Source: Eulemur rufifrons
Lineage: Eukaryota > Chordata > Mammalia > Primates > Lemuridae
DNA length: 64,000 bases
Reading direction: 5' to 3'
Assembly: GCF_041146395.1 (NCBI RefSeq)
Contig: NC_090989.1
Span: forward strand, 218,334,843 to 218,398,842
The translations under genes and the position numbers were made by a program. Shown here one piece after another: positions 24,271-35,879 of the stretch. Below the pieces are notes generated by a model. It was not told the DNA's origin. It did not search any database and saw only the letters and a program-made list of their open reading frames with translations. How positions within the stretch are numbered: the stretch's first letter is position 1; each line of letters begins with the position of its first letter.

Positions 24271-24301
<31 letters not shown>
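24271..24301. repeat. (AC)n microsatellite, right half
   Basis: About 15 AC units follow a short TATAA after the hairpin element. The sequence is the complement of the TG array on the left side. Confidence 0.95.
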
Positions 24302-24303
<2 letters not shown>

Positions 24304-24399
24304 CTAACCTATTATCTCAATAAAGATAATACCATTTAATGCAAAAAAATTAGCAATGTCTAGGAATAGAGGAGGTGATCATAAGAGAAGCCACAAGAA

Positions 24400-25145
24400 C
24401 AACAGCAGTGAACCCACACTCATTAGCTCCTGATCTTCCCCCTCCCCAATCGTCTCCCTCCCATGGTCATCCTGTTGTGGATAACACTATTGCCCTGGCT
24501 GTTGTTGCTAAATAAATGAGGAGTCATCCTTGACTGATCTCTCATAACCCATATTCAATCCATTGTCAGCCTATTGGTTCTTTCTTTAAAAACTATGTTG
24601 AAAACTCATCATTAAAAAAAATTTAAACCATTTTCAGAGCTACATTTCTGGTCCAAGTCACTCTAGTTGCTAGCCTGGATTATTGCAGGAGCCTGCTAGC
24701 CGGTCTCCCTGATTTCTTACTAGCCTCTTTTCAGCCTATTTTCTGCAGTCAGGGGGATTTTTTTTTTTTTTTTAATAAACATGTCAGGTCACATCACCTC
24801 TCTGTTCCACCCTTGAATGGATTCCTATTTTACTCAACATAAAAATAAATTCTTATAATGGTATACAAGGTCCTATGTAATCAGGGATGATGGACATTAC
24901 TGCCTCTCCTTCCCTTATTAATTCTGTGACCTCATGTACATTGCTGTTCTTTGAATATGGCAGGTGCTGTCCCACCTCAGGGCCTCTGCATTCCTTCTGC
25001 ATGGGGTGCTCTTCAGCAATGTCCACTTCCCCCCCTCCCTCAGCGACTTCAGATTTGGGCACAAATATCACCATTCCAGTGAGGACCCTCGACAACTCTA
25101 TTTTAAATTGCAAGCCTCTTGGGTCTATTATTAGCATTCTCCAAA
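24400..25145 (+). mobile_element. L2 fragment
   Basis: L2 landmarks occur in order: GAGTCATCCTTGACTGATCT (24521), CTGGATTATTGCAGGAGCCT (24676), a GGTCACATCACCTCTCTGTT block (24786), ATGGTATACAAGGTCCTATG (24858), and ACCTCAGGGCCTCTGCATTC (24974). A 135-codon open frame (24887-25294) overlaps its end and is incidental. Confidence 0.85.
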
Positions 25146-25257
25146 TCAGCTGTAACAAACCTTCTGCAGTCTTGGTTTCCCGATCCCAAAATTATCTGCT
25201 TCAATGCCAGCAGAAGATCTTTCGTCCTTTGTTAACTGATAGGTTTTTAATCACTGG

Positions 25258-25291
25258 AAAAGTAAATTGCAAAATAAGAAACACTAAAAAC
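25258..25291. repeat. 34-base direct repeat, copy B
   Basis: This is the partner of 23920-23953 with three differences. It lies in the same orientation about 1.3 kb downstream, just after the L2 piece. Confidence 0.8.
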
Positions 25292-25559
25292 TGAAGTTAC
25301 CTGTCTTCTCTCCTCTCAACCTCTAAATTGTAATATGTGTCACCTACCCTTTCTCTTTCCATCCTTCTTCCCTCTAAGGAGGATCAAATCTCCTCCTTAT
25401 TTAAGGGCAGGCTCTATATATCTTCGTCTCTTCCTCTGGGCCATGCTTCATCAATGGTCTTTCTCATACATATTTTCTTATAGTTTTCATCCTCTTTATG
25501 AACCTACACACATACTTAGGTATGTACTCTTAAAATAAACCAAACTAACCCAAGAACTT

Positions 25560-26620
25560 GTGGTCCTGAGATTCTTCTCTCTTCACTCTGATTGTCAAAC
25601 TTCTCAAAACAGTCCTTTCTTTTACTTTTTATCACTTCTCAACTCACTCCCAAGAGATAATAGCCCCAATCCTAAACTTACTGCTTCAGAATCTCTAGGT
25701 GGGTTTTGATTACATGCATTAAACAACGACAACAGCGATCAAATCCACAGGTGATTCAAATGCACAGCAGGGTCTAGAACTACCTAGCACTACAGCCTCA
25801 GCTTTTAGCAGTCTGTCTGCCACTTCTCTCCTAGATTTTTCCCTCTGAGCTTGCCAGTGATTAAACTTCTAAGCATCAAAGCCAGTGGCTTTTTCTTAGC
25901 TTTCTTATTCCTTCAACTTTCATTAGTTTATGATGCCATTGGTTATGTCCTCCTTCTAAAACCTTTTTACTTGCTTCTATAACAGCGTACCACACTAGTT
26001 CTTCTTATTCTTGCTGCATCCTTTGTTAGTGCCTCTTCCTCCTTCTATCTCCTAAATGCAGATGATTCCCCCAAGGTTCTCACGTCAACCTTGATCTCTT
26101 CTTTTTTTACATCTTTTATCAGAAATGTCAGCTACTTCAGCAATTTCAGTGATGACCTTGCTTGAAGATGAGTCCTCAAACTCTGGCATACCTCTCCTTT
26201 CAATTAGTAAACCTAAATTTCTACCATTTTCCCACTGGAACCTCTAAACTCCTCTATCTAAAACCAAACCCACTATTGTTCTCCATCATGACGGTTTCAA
26301 ACCTTCAAGTCATTTTTAGATTGTTTTATCTCGAGCATCCCCAATGATCAGAGGCCAAAGCCCACATATTTTCCTCCTGCCACGTCTTTATATTTATCCT
26401 TTCTTCTGTCACCACGAAAATTCTCATTATTGCTGCTCTTTGGGACCACAGATACAATACAGCAACTTATAAATTGCTCTCTACTGTCAGTTCTTTTTTT
26501 TAATATGTATCTTTTGTATTAGAGGAATATGTTTGAAACAAAATGTTGACTGTGCCACTGCCCTGATTTAAAAGCTCAACCAATGATCTATCTATCATTG
26601 GCTCATGTCAATGATACTAG
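25560..26620 (+). mobile_element. Second L2 fragment, more 5' part
   Basis: CTAAATGCAGATGATTCCCC (26053), CAACCTTGATCTCTTC, TCCACTGG-type text at 26230, CTAAAACCAAACCCACTATTG (about 26260) and TTGACTGTGCCACTGCCCTG (26546) match the L2 region upstream of the extreme 3' end. It lies downstream of a piece that is more 3', so the two are independent insertions or a rearranged copy. The segment 25300-25560 is pyrimidine-rich and may be part of it. Confidence 0.6.
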
Positions 26621-28920
26621 GTACATGTCCTCTGGGGGAAAAATGATTTTTAGGTAAAATAAGAGTGACTAAACTCTAATTTCCATATTGCAGGTTAATA
26701 TTCTAATGAACAGTGCAAGTCTCTACACAGGGTGTCTGTAGTGTTTCTAAACTTAATTGACCTGGGAATGTTTTTCCCTCCTGAGGAGCTGCCGTAGCCC
26801 AACCAGACTAGTTTTCTACCACCTCTCTCCAACTTTCCCATCTCTCTGTCTTTGCCCTTGCTTGTTTCTCTTCTTGAAGGTACTCTATTTCTCTGTCTGA
26901 TTTTCAAAGGGTTTTCTCTGACATTACCTATTTTTTAAACTCTTCTCCTGATCACCTAACCCGGAGAGTTGGATTAATCCGTTTCTGAAACAGATGGTGA
27001 TTTAACTATGATAATGTTAGATATATTTACTATAAACATAGTCTTGGGGTATCTCAAAAAATCTGCTGGGCTAGTTCTTTGTGTAAAATAATGGAGAGAT
27101 TTGATCTACACACAAAGGTACCACAACATTATTTCAACAAGAAACGTTCCACATCCCCATGATTGAAATAAACTTTGGGGTTATAACACTACTTCCAGAA
27201 GATCTCTTCTGAAGCACAAAATTGGAAGAGAGAAGCTGTAGGTAAATGAAGCCATGAGCTCCATCCAACTTAACACTAGCTAGCAATCACTTTTCAAAGC
27301 AGAAGGAAGAATTAGCTGCCCTCCACCCCACATAATAAGTGCCACAAAAAAATCCTGATGGCAATGGAAGTAGGAGGAAAGAGCAAATTGTTAGGTTGTG
27401 TAGTGCATAACCATTCCCATAGACTTTTCAATACGTTCCCACATATAAGTGCTACAATATCCTGTGTTGCTAATTCCAGTTTTAAGATGAGATGAATGAA
27501 TCTCCCCAGAGTTAAATGGCTCCCTCAATTGCACCCACCTAGTTAGTGGCCATGCCAAGTGTAAATTCTAAAGATTTTCTTTCAAAGTTTATATCTATTC
27601 CTCTAGAGATGGTGGAGACCTGGCTGTGACATCTGCTCTCCTTCTGCAGGTGGGGGTTGACAGAGCTGATGGAGCTGGCTGGGTAGGGGAAGCTTTCTCC
27701 CCTCAGGATTCCTGTGCACGCAGAGGACACAGGAATCTGTGCACCTATTTCTTCCAGGACACGCACAGTAAAAACACAGAAGAGTGGTGGTCATAATGGG
27801 GCTTCCTAGTCAGGGACTTCCATGAACTACAGCACTGCATGACAGCTTAGTGAGGCAGGGGTTAGAGGGAGAAAAACAAGCAAGAAGGGAGGTGGGAGAG
27901 GACACTCAGGCTCTGAAAATGAACGGCAAGTTAGCACAGAACTAGACCTCTAAATCAGGGCTGCAGAACACATTTATTCATTTATTTAGACCCACTGTAT
28001 GCAAATGAGAAAATTATAAAGCAATCACCAGAGCACATCCCTTCCCCCTACCTTTGGTTTTAACAATTTACAGTACTGAATTGAGCAAAGACATCCTGTG
28101 GTCTCTGGAAACTAAAGAAGAGTCTTCACGTGTGTGTGCAGATGAAGTAAAGAGGGCTTGCTGTACTGGTGTGGACCATTTCAGCCTCCGTCACATGACC
28201 AGCTAGCAATCAATATCAATAGCTGTGTCCTCAAATCAGAGGATAATGATAGAGAATGGAGCAAACAGAAGCACCAAGGCAAATGGCAAGCCCTAGAGTG
28301 TTTGGAGGAGGCGGGGGAGGAAGCCGAGTAATGAAGACAAAATATGAAAGTGAAAAGGTATTGTGTTTGCTGACAGTACATTTCACTGGCTCTCCTCTAC
28401 CAGAGAGAGTCACTGGTACAATATTCTGAAAGATTTCATCCAATTTAAACCCTAGGTCAAGGGACTGGAAACAAAACCCTCTAGCAGCTTGAGTCTAGCT
28501 TCAAGGTATTCTATTTAATTGCAAGCCTATATCACATCCTAGTTTATACCTATGTATGAAACTAGGTTTCATATCATATGCATTTAGCTGAGACTGTGTT
28601 TTGCAGTAATTTCCTCCCATGCTCTGATGAAGCGATATTAATTTCCTTTGCATTTCTACAAAGGAAAACATCTCCCAACTCTGTTAAAGATCATTGATAG
28701 AGGATTACATTAGTTTTTGGTAGAACTGATTAGGGGGATATTATTTACTGACTTAATTTGTTTTCATTTGAACATATGTGCATTATTTCAAAACAGTTCC
28801 AAGTCCCATGCTTCCTCCTCCATCAAGCTAAGGTTTCTTTTATTTTTAAACCAAAATTCCTTGGACTTCTGAATTTACCTACAGTGCAGTGTTCTTTTGA
28901 AAACAGCCTCATGACCTCTG
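26621..28920. other. Single-copy stretch
   Basis: No gene or clear repeat is visible. There is a faint inverted MIR-like patch at 27420-27545 and an 8-base-arm palindrome at 28553-28571. Open frames at 27539-27794 and 28181-28443 are short and unlike known proteins. Confidence 0.45.
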
Positions 28921-28924
28921 GGAC

Positions 28925-29015
28925 TGATAGGGTCCTAGATGTCGAGGCTAGAATAGTGTCTGACACACGTAAAAAATGAGCTCAATAAATCTTTGTTGAA
29001 TGAAATAATGAATAA
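28925..29015 (+). mobile_element. L2 3' terminus
   Basis: GAATAGTGTCTGACACACGT is followed by GAGCTCAATAAATCTTTGTT and GAATGAAATAATGAA, the terminal L2/MIR-type ending. Confidence 0.6.
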
Positions 29016-29394
29016 TGAACAAAGAGAATTCTTAATAGCAAAGGGCCCCCTGTTATTTTTTCTATAAGACATGAATTGGAGGAGTGACATGTGATGATGC
29101 AAAGGGGAGCTTCCTCAAAGGGACATTCTAGCCATGCTGTTCCTGCTATCTGCCTGTACCTGAAGTCTGAGCCACCATCATGAGTGAAAACCAGGATTCT
29201 CGCTTGTGAGTGGGCTGGTTTTGTTAACTTGCTTTGTGTGGTGGAAAGAATCATGCTGGTCCCCACCAAGCTCATTGGTGTGATTAATACCAAAAGCAGG
29301 GAATGGTTGAGGGCACTGGACCAAAGGGCTCTAATCAGCCCTTCTGTTTAAAAACTCCCACTATCAGACATTGTTAGAATTAATGACATGGAAA

Positions 29395-29640
29395 TGGAAC
29401 TAACATGTGCTAAGTACCTGATATATTCCAGGTAGTATGCTGGGCATTTTATATATGCTACAGTATTTAATTTTCATGACCTGTCTTTTAAGGTAGAGTC
29501 CATTATTCCCATTTTAGGCATAAGAAAGCTGAAGCTCAGAAAACTTAAGTAACTAGCCTGACACTGCAGAGATAGGATATGCAAAGACCAGACCTTGATC
29601 CAAATTCTTAGACTCCAAGAGATTTTCCACAATACCACAT
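29395..29640 (-). mobile_element. MIR, inverted
   Basis: Inverted MIR landmarks are present: ATGTGCTAAGTACCTGATAT, TCCAGGTAGTATGCTGGGCA, CATTATTCCCATTTTAGGCA, AGAAAGCTGAAGCTCAGAAA and CTTAAGTAACTAGCCTGACA. Confidence 0.8.
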
Positions 29641-29999
29641 TACCTTTCAATAGGCCTCGAGAAAAGAGCTTGAGAATTGTGTTCTTGGGAGAAACCCCTA
29701 GGATTTTTAGATAATTAATATTGGAATTATGAGCATTTTGAGTGGAGTTAGCAGAGAATTTTTGGGAAAAAGATATTGGATAAGAATCAGGAAAGGGATA
29801 ATTTTGCTAAATCTGAGGAGTAACATCTTTCAGCAGTTGTGAAAAGTTGCAGAGAGTAGCTTCTTAAATATTGCCTCTGCCTCATTTTCTCTTTTCTGTC
29901 TTTCTGTGGTTCTGATTACCTGTATGCTAGACTTTCTTTATCTCCCATTTCTCTTTATTTCTCTTCTGTATTTTCTATCTCTCTGCCTTTCTGTGCTGC

Positions 30000-30790
30000 A
30001 TTGTGGATAATGTCTTCAAATATGTCTTCACTGATTCTCTCTTCATTTGTGACTTCTTTGTAATTTAATATGCTCATTGAAATTTAGTTTCAATCAATAT
30101 ATTTTTCATTTCTATAAGTTTTTGCTTCTTTTAAGAAATGTTTGGTCTTATGTATTGTCTCTTGCTTATTACTAGCATATTATGTATCACGTTTTATTTC
30201 CTGAAACATAATAAACATACTAATTTTACATTTTGGATCTTATAATTCCAATATCTGAAGTCTTAATGAATCTAGATTTTGTGTTTAGTGTTTCAGTCAG
30301 AGTATCTTGTTTCCTTTGATGTTTTTGTCATTTTTGACTGTTTATTTATGTTTCTTAGAAGTTGATCTGTGTGAATTCTTTTAGGTCCGGATTAAAGTTT
30401 CACTTCTCCAGAGAGGATTGCATTTGCTTCTAGTAGATACCTGAGGGTACTACCAATTACTTAAATTTTTGGATTGGTTTTGGTTCCCATTCCCAACCCA
30501 CACATAGGTAGTATAAATTTGGGTTGCAAATCCATAAGAAGACTACTTTGCAGTTATTAACTCTTAAGGATTCTTTGTAGTTATTGATTCTCAATAATTC
30601 TCTAATGCCAAGGTTGAGGGCATTACTGACCCTTCCAGTTTTATGTGAGGGTCTTCCATCAGAATCCCAATTGGGGGAAGGTCCACATTACTATCCTGAC
30701 TCCTGTACCCCACATAGCCATCACAGTGGAAGCTCATGAGGGTTGGTAGATAGCTTGGGGATAAAAGACAGGTTAAATGTCCCCCTTCTT
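30000..30790. mobile_element. Possible ancient repeat, family not named
   Basis: TAATTCCAATATCTGAAGTC, GTGTGAATTCTTTTAGGTCC and CTCCAGAGAGGATTGCATTT are phrases I associate with an old dispersed mammalian repeat (L1- or LTR-related). I cannot assign the family or orientation. Confidence 0.35.
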
Positions 30791-31058
30791 CTGGATCAGG
30801 TATGTTTATAAATTTATTGAAGAAAAAACTTATTTTTCTACACAAAGGTTTATATTTAAACTTTGAAAATCTCTTCTAATTTAAACACAGATCAAAATTA
30901 TAAATAGTCCATTTCCTAGAACCACATCATCTCTAAAACTGCAAAATATAGTTTAGGAAAAGAATTAATCATAGGTTAAACAGATTTAGTTTGGGAAAAT
31001 GAGGGCAGTTTGGAGGATAAGATAGTTGTTTACAGAAGATATTGTCCTTTTTCACTAT

Positions 31059-31085
31059 GTGTGTGTGTGTGTGTATATATATATT
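31059..31085. repeat. (TG)n(TA)n microsatellite
   Basis: Eight TG units are followed by about five TA units. It is the same composite type as the left half of the 24.1-kb locus, without an insertion. Confidence 0.9.
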
Positions 31086-31264
31086 TAGTTCTAAGATTTT
31101 ATTATAAGAATTATTTTATCATTTACAACTGTCACTTAAAATATAATAGTATAATATAGACCCACTTCTCTTCATTCCAGCTTTCACATTGTTTTTTTGT
31201 TTTTTTTCTGGCCCTCAGAAGCCTTTACTTTTTTGACTCAACAATGTATTTTTAAAAAATGTTC

Positions 31265-31775
31265 TCTCAGGCACTTTCATAGATTGCTGGTGGGGTAAAA
31301 CATGGTACAACCACTGCAGTGAGCAATTTGAGAATATTTATAAAATAACAAATGCATTTACCCTCTGATCCAGCAATCTCACTTCTGGAAATTTGTCCTA
31401 CAGATTTACTTGTATACCTACAAAATGATACATTTATGAGGGTTTTTTTTTTTTAATCTTTTTGATCCTGACATGATTTAGGAATGAGGTTTTTTTAATT
31501 GAAGCATTGTATAATTATAAGAGCAAAAGACTGAAAACATTTGAAATGATCATTAATGAAGTAGTAGTTAAATCAAATATGGTACATCTATTTGATGTAA
31601 TATTAATACTATGCAGCTATAAAAAGAGAATGAGAAAGATTTCTGTACTAATAATGAGATATTTTAAGTGAAAAATGACAAATTTCAAGCTAGAATATAT
31701 TGTATTCTACCTCTTATACAATAAAGGAGGAACTTACCAATATATTTTCTTATTTTCTGTATGTATCAATTTACT
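31265..31775 (+). mobile_element. Old L1 3' region fragment
   Basis: ATAGATTGCTGGTGGGGTAA, GGTACAACCACTGCAGTGAG, CTGATCCAGCAATCTCACTT, AATATGGTACATCTATTTGA and TACTATGCAGCTATAAAAAG follow the ORF2-end/3' UTR of old L1s. A short T-rich piece at about 31443-31483 interrupts it. Confidence 0.75.
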
Positions 31776-31839
31776 TACTTAAACACATAGCTTGAACATT
31801 CCACATTTCATTTGTCAGAAACCATTCTATGTATTGCTA

Positions 31840-31945
31840 TAAATATTAACCCAATTAATACTCATTAAGATACTTTGATGTGGATACTATTATCCTCATT
31901 TCTTGCTGATGAAGAAATGGAAGCATAGAGGGGTTAAACAGGATG
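31840..31945 (-). mobile_element. MIR fragment, inverted
   Basis: ATTAATACTCATTAAGATAC, TACTATTATCCTCATTTCTT and GCATAGAGGGGTTAAACAGG match the inverted central MIR. Confidence 0.55.
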
Positions 31946-32250
31946 ATGGAAGTGGAAGGATGCATAGGAGTTAATATAAATGAGAACTAGAGGAGGCAGG
32001 TTGGGGCACAGGTGGATAGATGGGGAGAGGGGAGGAAAAGTCCTCAATATATACCCTGTTATATACATTTTTGTTTTCAAACTTTGTGGATGAATTACAT
32101 ACTCAAACAAAAGATATTTTTCAAAAAAGTACTCAACATTTTTAGTTGTTTTCAGTAGAAAGTGTTCAGTCTGCCATATTGCTAAAAGAGGAAGGTGCAA
32201 AGAGTTGATTGTAAATCCTGTTTATTCCTTCTCTTTCTGTCTCATTGACC

Positions 32251-32279
32251 AACAAAACAAAACAAAACAAAACAAAAAC
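32251..32279. repeat. (AAAAC)n repeat
   Basis: About five AAAAC units. Confidence 0.9.
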
Positions 32280-32400
32280 TCTTTTCATTCAAATAACATA
32301 ATTTTTTCTTTCCCATTTTATATTTGAAAATGGTGATTACTTTTATGTCTGGAAGATGACTTGGGGCTGAAGCAAGAAGCAAAATTACTTTGTTTTTCTT

Positions 32401-32757
32401 TGGAAACTTTTTTTTTTTTTTTGAGACAGAGTCTTACTCTGTTGCCAGGGCTAGAGTGCCGTGGTGTCAGCCTAGCTCACAGCAACCTCAAACTCCTGGG
32501 TTCAAGCAATCCTACTGCTTCAGCCTCCCAAGTAGCTGGGACTACAGGCATGCGCCACCATGCCTGGCTAATTTTTTCTATATATATTTTAGTTGGCCAG
32601 ATAATTTCTTTCTATTTTTAGTAGAGACAGGGTCTCACTCTTGCTCAGGCTGGTCTCGAACTCCTGACCTCGAGTTATCCACCCGCCTCGGCCTCCCAGA
32701 GTGCTAGGATTATAGGCGTGAGCCACCGTGCCCGGCCTGGAAACTTTTTTTTTTTTT
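32401..32757 (-). mobile_element. Strepsirrhine-type Alu, second copy
   Basis: This is a reverse-oriented dimeric Alu: poly(T) from 32409, GAGACAGAGTCTTACTCTGT, the expanded linker with CTATATATATTTTAGTTGGC at 32579, then GCCACCGTGCCCGGC at about 32722. The flanks TGGAAAC plus T run (32401 and 32738 onward) are the target-site duplication. The right half keeps the TTGCTC missing from the 12.7-kb copy. Open frames at 32361-32807 are Alu-derived and not genes. Confidence 0.95.
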
Positions 32758-32849
32758 TTTTTTGAGGAATTGAGAGATAGATAGGTGATTTGGTAATTTA
32801 ACCACAAAACTTAAGGTTTTCTGGAATTTTGATTGAAGTGGTATTTTCT

Positions 32850-33150
32850 TTCTACCTACACATAGAATTCATAGTAAAAGGTGGCCCCATCCCATTGTCC
32901 CCCAGGCTTGCCTGCCACCTTTTGTTCTCCTATCCTGCTTTCATTTTCTTGATGGCATTTATCAATCATTGCCATTTGTATCATTTTTGTTGACAAGTTC
33001 ATGGTCCATCTCTCCTATTGAAGTAATGAATAAAATGCTCTATGAGGGCAAGAACATTGTCTGGCTTCAGAAAACTGTAGCCCAGTACATTGAAACAGTG
33101 TCTCAAACATGGTCTGCTTTCAGTAAATATTTATTAAAGTTATTAATAGG
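32850..33150 (+). mobile_element. L2 3' fragment
   Basis: CTTGATGGCATTTATCAATC, then AAAATGCTCTATGAGGGCAA and GAACATTGTCTGG, then a GTCTCAAACATGGTCTGC and CAGTAAATATTTATTAAAG ending, in the order of the L2 3' end. Confidence 0.7.
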
Positions 33151-33699
33151 AAGTCTCAGTTTACATTCAAAGTGAGCAATTTTGTACATCATTTTCTGTT
33201 TCTTTTATTTGTTCTCATCCAAACGCAACCAATCTTGGAATGTTGTGCACTCATTTTCATGGCATGATAGAATTAGTTTCTCTAAGGATGTTGCATTTCA
33301 AGGGGACTACAAAGAGAAACCAGCAATATCTAAACTAAATCTAATGCAAAACACACTTATAAATTTAATAATAAATATATGTTATTGTATCTGATATTTG
33401 CTTTCAATTTTCTGCTATGGTTCTTAATTGATTGCTTACTTCCATGTGGTATTGCTCAATATGTGAAGTGTATTCATGAATACCATTCTACAGGGTTTGT
33501 TTTAAAACTTGACTTGATCTTTCTAGCCTTAAAGAAAATGAACTTTAGCATTTGTTTTTATATTGCCATATAATCATGAGTGGGGAATGAATGTAAATTA
33601 GAATTTTGTTTTTGTGTTTATTTGCTGTAGAGTCCATTAGCAAAAATATTTCAGGAAAAAAAAACCAACAAAACAACAGCAGCCACCATTATCTTCCTT

Positions 33700-33850
33700 G
33701 AGGTGGACACTTTTATCTCTGCTTTATTGATAAAGGGACTGGGGATCAGGGAGGTTGAGTAAATTGTCCAAGGTCACACAGCCAGGCAATCTTGGATTCA
33801 AACCCAGTTTTGTCTGACTCTAAAGATCATGCTCTTAATTGTGACTGAAC
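33700..33850 (-). mobile_element. MIR, inverted
   Basis: AGTAAATTGTCCAAGGTCAC, ACAGCCAGGCAATCTTGGAT, TCAAACCCAGTTTTGTCTGA and CATGCTCTTAATTGTGACTG are inverted MIR landmarks of good quality. Confidence 0.85.
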
Positions 33851-34295
33851 TATTTCCTTTTTACTATTTAACTCTTCCTTTTAAAGTTGTTTATTTTTTG
33901 TGTCTTTGTCTTTTGCTGTAAGCTACTCAAAATTATTTTATTAACTAGATTAGGCATAATGCATACATATATATATGCATATATAAAATACCTCTCAAAG
34001 TTCTATGATTTTACTTGTATACTAATTGAATAATTAATTAATAATTGTTAATAAATTATAAAGAATTGATGTGCACAGTATTTATAGTAGTATTGCTGAA
34101 GCAAAACACTAACCAAGGAAGCACTTTCACAATAAATTATGCCTGCTTTTCAAACCCTAAAGTTTTATTTCTTTCACTCATCTTTAATTTTTTTAATTAA
34201 GAGGGTGAATAGTGGGCAAAAACATAAATTTCTCTAGTGATGATATTTCTTTTACTATTTTAAAATTATCTAAGAGTGCTTCTTGAGAACAAGAA

Positions 34296-34884
34296 TACAG
34301 TCCTGCATCACTTAACGACAGGGATATGTTCTGGAAAATGCATCGTTAGGTGATTTTGTTGTGCAAACATCATAGAGTGTACTTACACAAACCTAGGTGG
34401 TATAGCCTTCTACACACCTAGGCTATATGGCATAGCCTATTGCTCCTGGGCTACAAAGTTGCACAGCATGCTATTGTACTGAATACTGCAGGCAATTACA
34501 ACACATGGTAGATATTTGTGTATCAAAACATAGAAAAGGTACAATAAAAATATGGTATAAAAGATACAAAATGGTACACCTGTTGGTACACCTGTAGACA
34601 CTTACCATGAATGGAATTTGCAGGACTGGAAGTTGCTCTGAGTGAATGTGGAGTGAATGTGAAGGCCTAGGACATTACTGCATACTACTGTAGACTTTAT
34701 AAACACTGTACACTTAGGCTATACTAAATTCATATTTTAAAAAGGAGTTGTGCTACAATGTTACAACCACTATGACAATTAGTAGGTGGTAGGAATTTTC
34801 CAGGTACATTATAATCTCATGGCATCACCATCATATATGTGGTCCATTGTTGAACAAAATGTCATTATACAGTGCATAACTGTA
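34296..34884 (+). mobile_element. Tigger-class non-autonomous DNA transposon
   Basis: The element spans 34298-34882, flanked by TA (34296-34297 and 34883-34884). The ends CAGTCCTGCATCACTTAACG and the complement of CAGTGCATAACTG are inverted. The body has the characteristic TACACACCTAGGCTATATGG, CATAGCCTATTGCTCCTGGG and CACTTAGGCTATACTAAATT phrases of a common 'CAGTCATGC' Tc1/mariner-Tigger derivative. It is 585 bases long with no transposase frame. Internal short tandem doublets at about 34570 and 34640 are local. Confidence 0.9.
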
Positions 34885-35454
34885 CTTTATATGTCATCAG
34901 TTAACAAAAATCATTTTATTATTTCTATGTCTGTACTACTAAAACTCATCAAATGACATTTAAAACTTCAAATGGCATGCAACTAATCAGTAGTGAAGCT
35001 CTTTGAAAATGTTTCATTTTGAACTAATGAATAAAATGTTTATTTTTGAAGCAGAATGAATAAAGTTAAATGTCATTTTTGTTTTTAAGAAAACAAACAC
35101 CTGTTTGAAGATTTCTTATATTTAACCAGAGTTGAAGGTTTCATGTAGAGGAAACAAATTAGCCTTTTCAAGTTTCAGGAGATACTATGGGGACTTTCTT
35201 CTGAGTAGACAAAAGTGACTAAGAGAAAAAATAAAACCTTTAAGAACTAGAAAGTGAAATACAGAAAAATGTCTTTTCGCTGCTTTCAGATGCTTAATAT
35301 ATTAATTCTTCATTCACTTCTGTTTACTATAATACATAAGAGAATGCACCATCTTTATTCTTTAAGTCCCCAAGCAAAAACAGATATTTGTGCCAGGAAG
35401 CATGGAGAAGAGGCAATGATGAAGGAGGGAGCATGATGTTCTAGAAAACAACAT

Positions 35455-35650
35455 TCAACTTAGAGAATAAAGGGCTGCATTCTATTTCCAGCTCAGCTTT
35501 TAAGTGGTTCTATAACTTGAATTAAGTCATTTAACTTCTTGAGGCTCAGTTTCCTTATCTGTAAAATGGGTCTTATACCCGCCTTATATATACGACCAAA
35601 TGATTGTGGGAATCAATTCAAATAAATTAACTGCATGTGCAAAGGATAAA
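35455..35650 (+). mobile_element. MIR
   Basis: CTATTTCCAGCTCAGCTTTT, AAGTCATTTAACTTCTTGAG and GCTCAGTTTCCTTATCTGTA with AAAATGGGTCTTATACC follow the MIR core. Confidence 0.8.
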
Positions 35651-35726
35651 AGGGCAATATCAATATAGGAGAAAATTCTTCCTTATATGGGTCATGGGGT
35701 GGCCAATACATTTTAGGAAAGTTTAA

Positions 35727-35766
35727 TTTTTTTTTTTTTTTTACTTTCTCTCTCTCTCTCTTTCTC
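35727..35766. repeat. Poly(T) and (TC)n tracts
   Basis: A T run at 35727-35742 is followed by TC dinucleotides at 35745-35766. A second T run lies at 35859-35877. Confidence 0.9.
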
Positions 35767-35879
35767 CAAGTTAAAAGCTTTTTGAATGGCAGATATTAAA
35801 TTGCTGTCTTTATTGCTGTCTCACCAGGTGACCTTGGGTTAGTCAGCTGATGTTTCCTCTTTTTTTTTTTTTTTTTTGC

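Noticed and set aside
24080..24323. Repetitive frames rich in Cys-Val, Tyr-Ile and Thr-His
   Set aside because: They are translations of the TG, TA and AC microsatellite arrays.
24887..25294. 135-codon open frame on the plus strand
   Set aside because: It lies across the end of an L2 fragment, has no domain, and its reading reflects the pyrimidine-rich L2 3' region.
32361..32807. Open frames on both strands
   Set aside because: They are read through the inverted Alu and its poly(T) ends.
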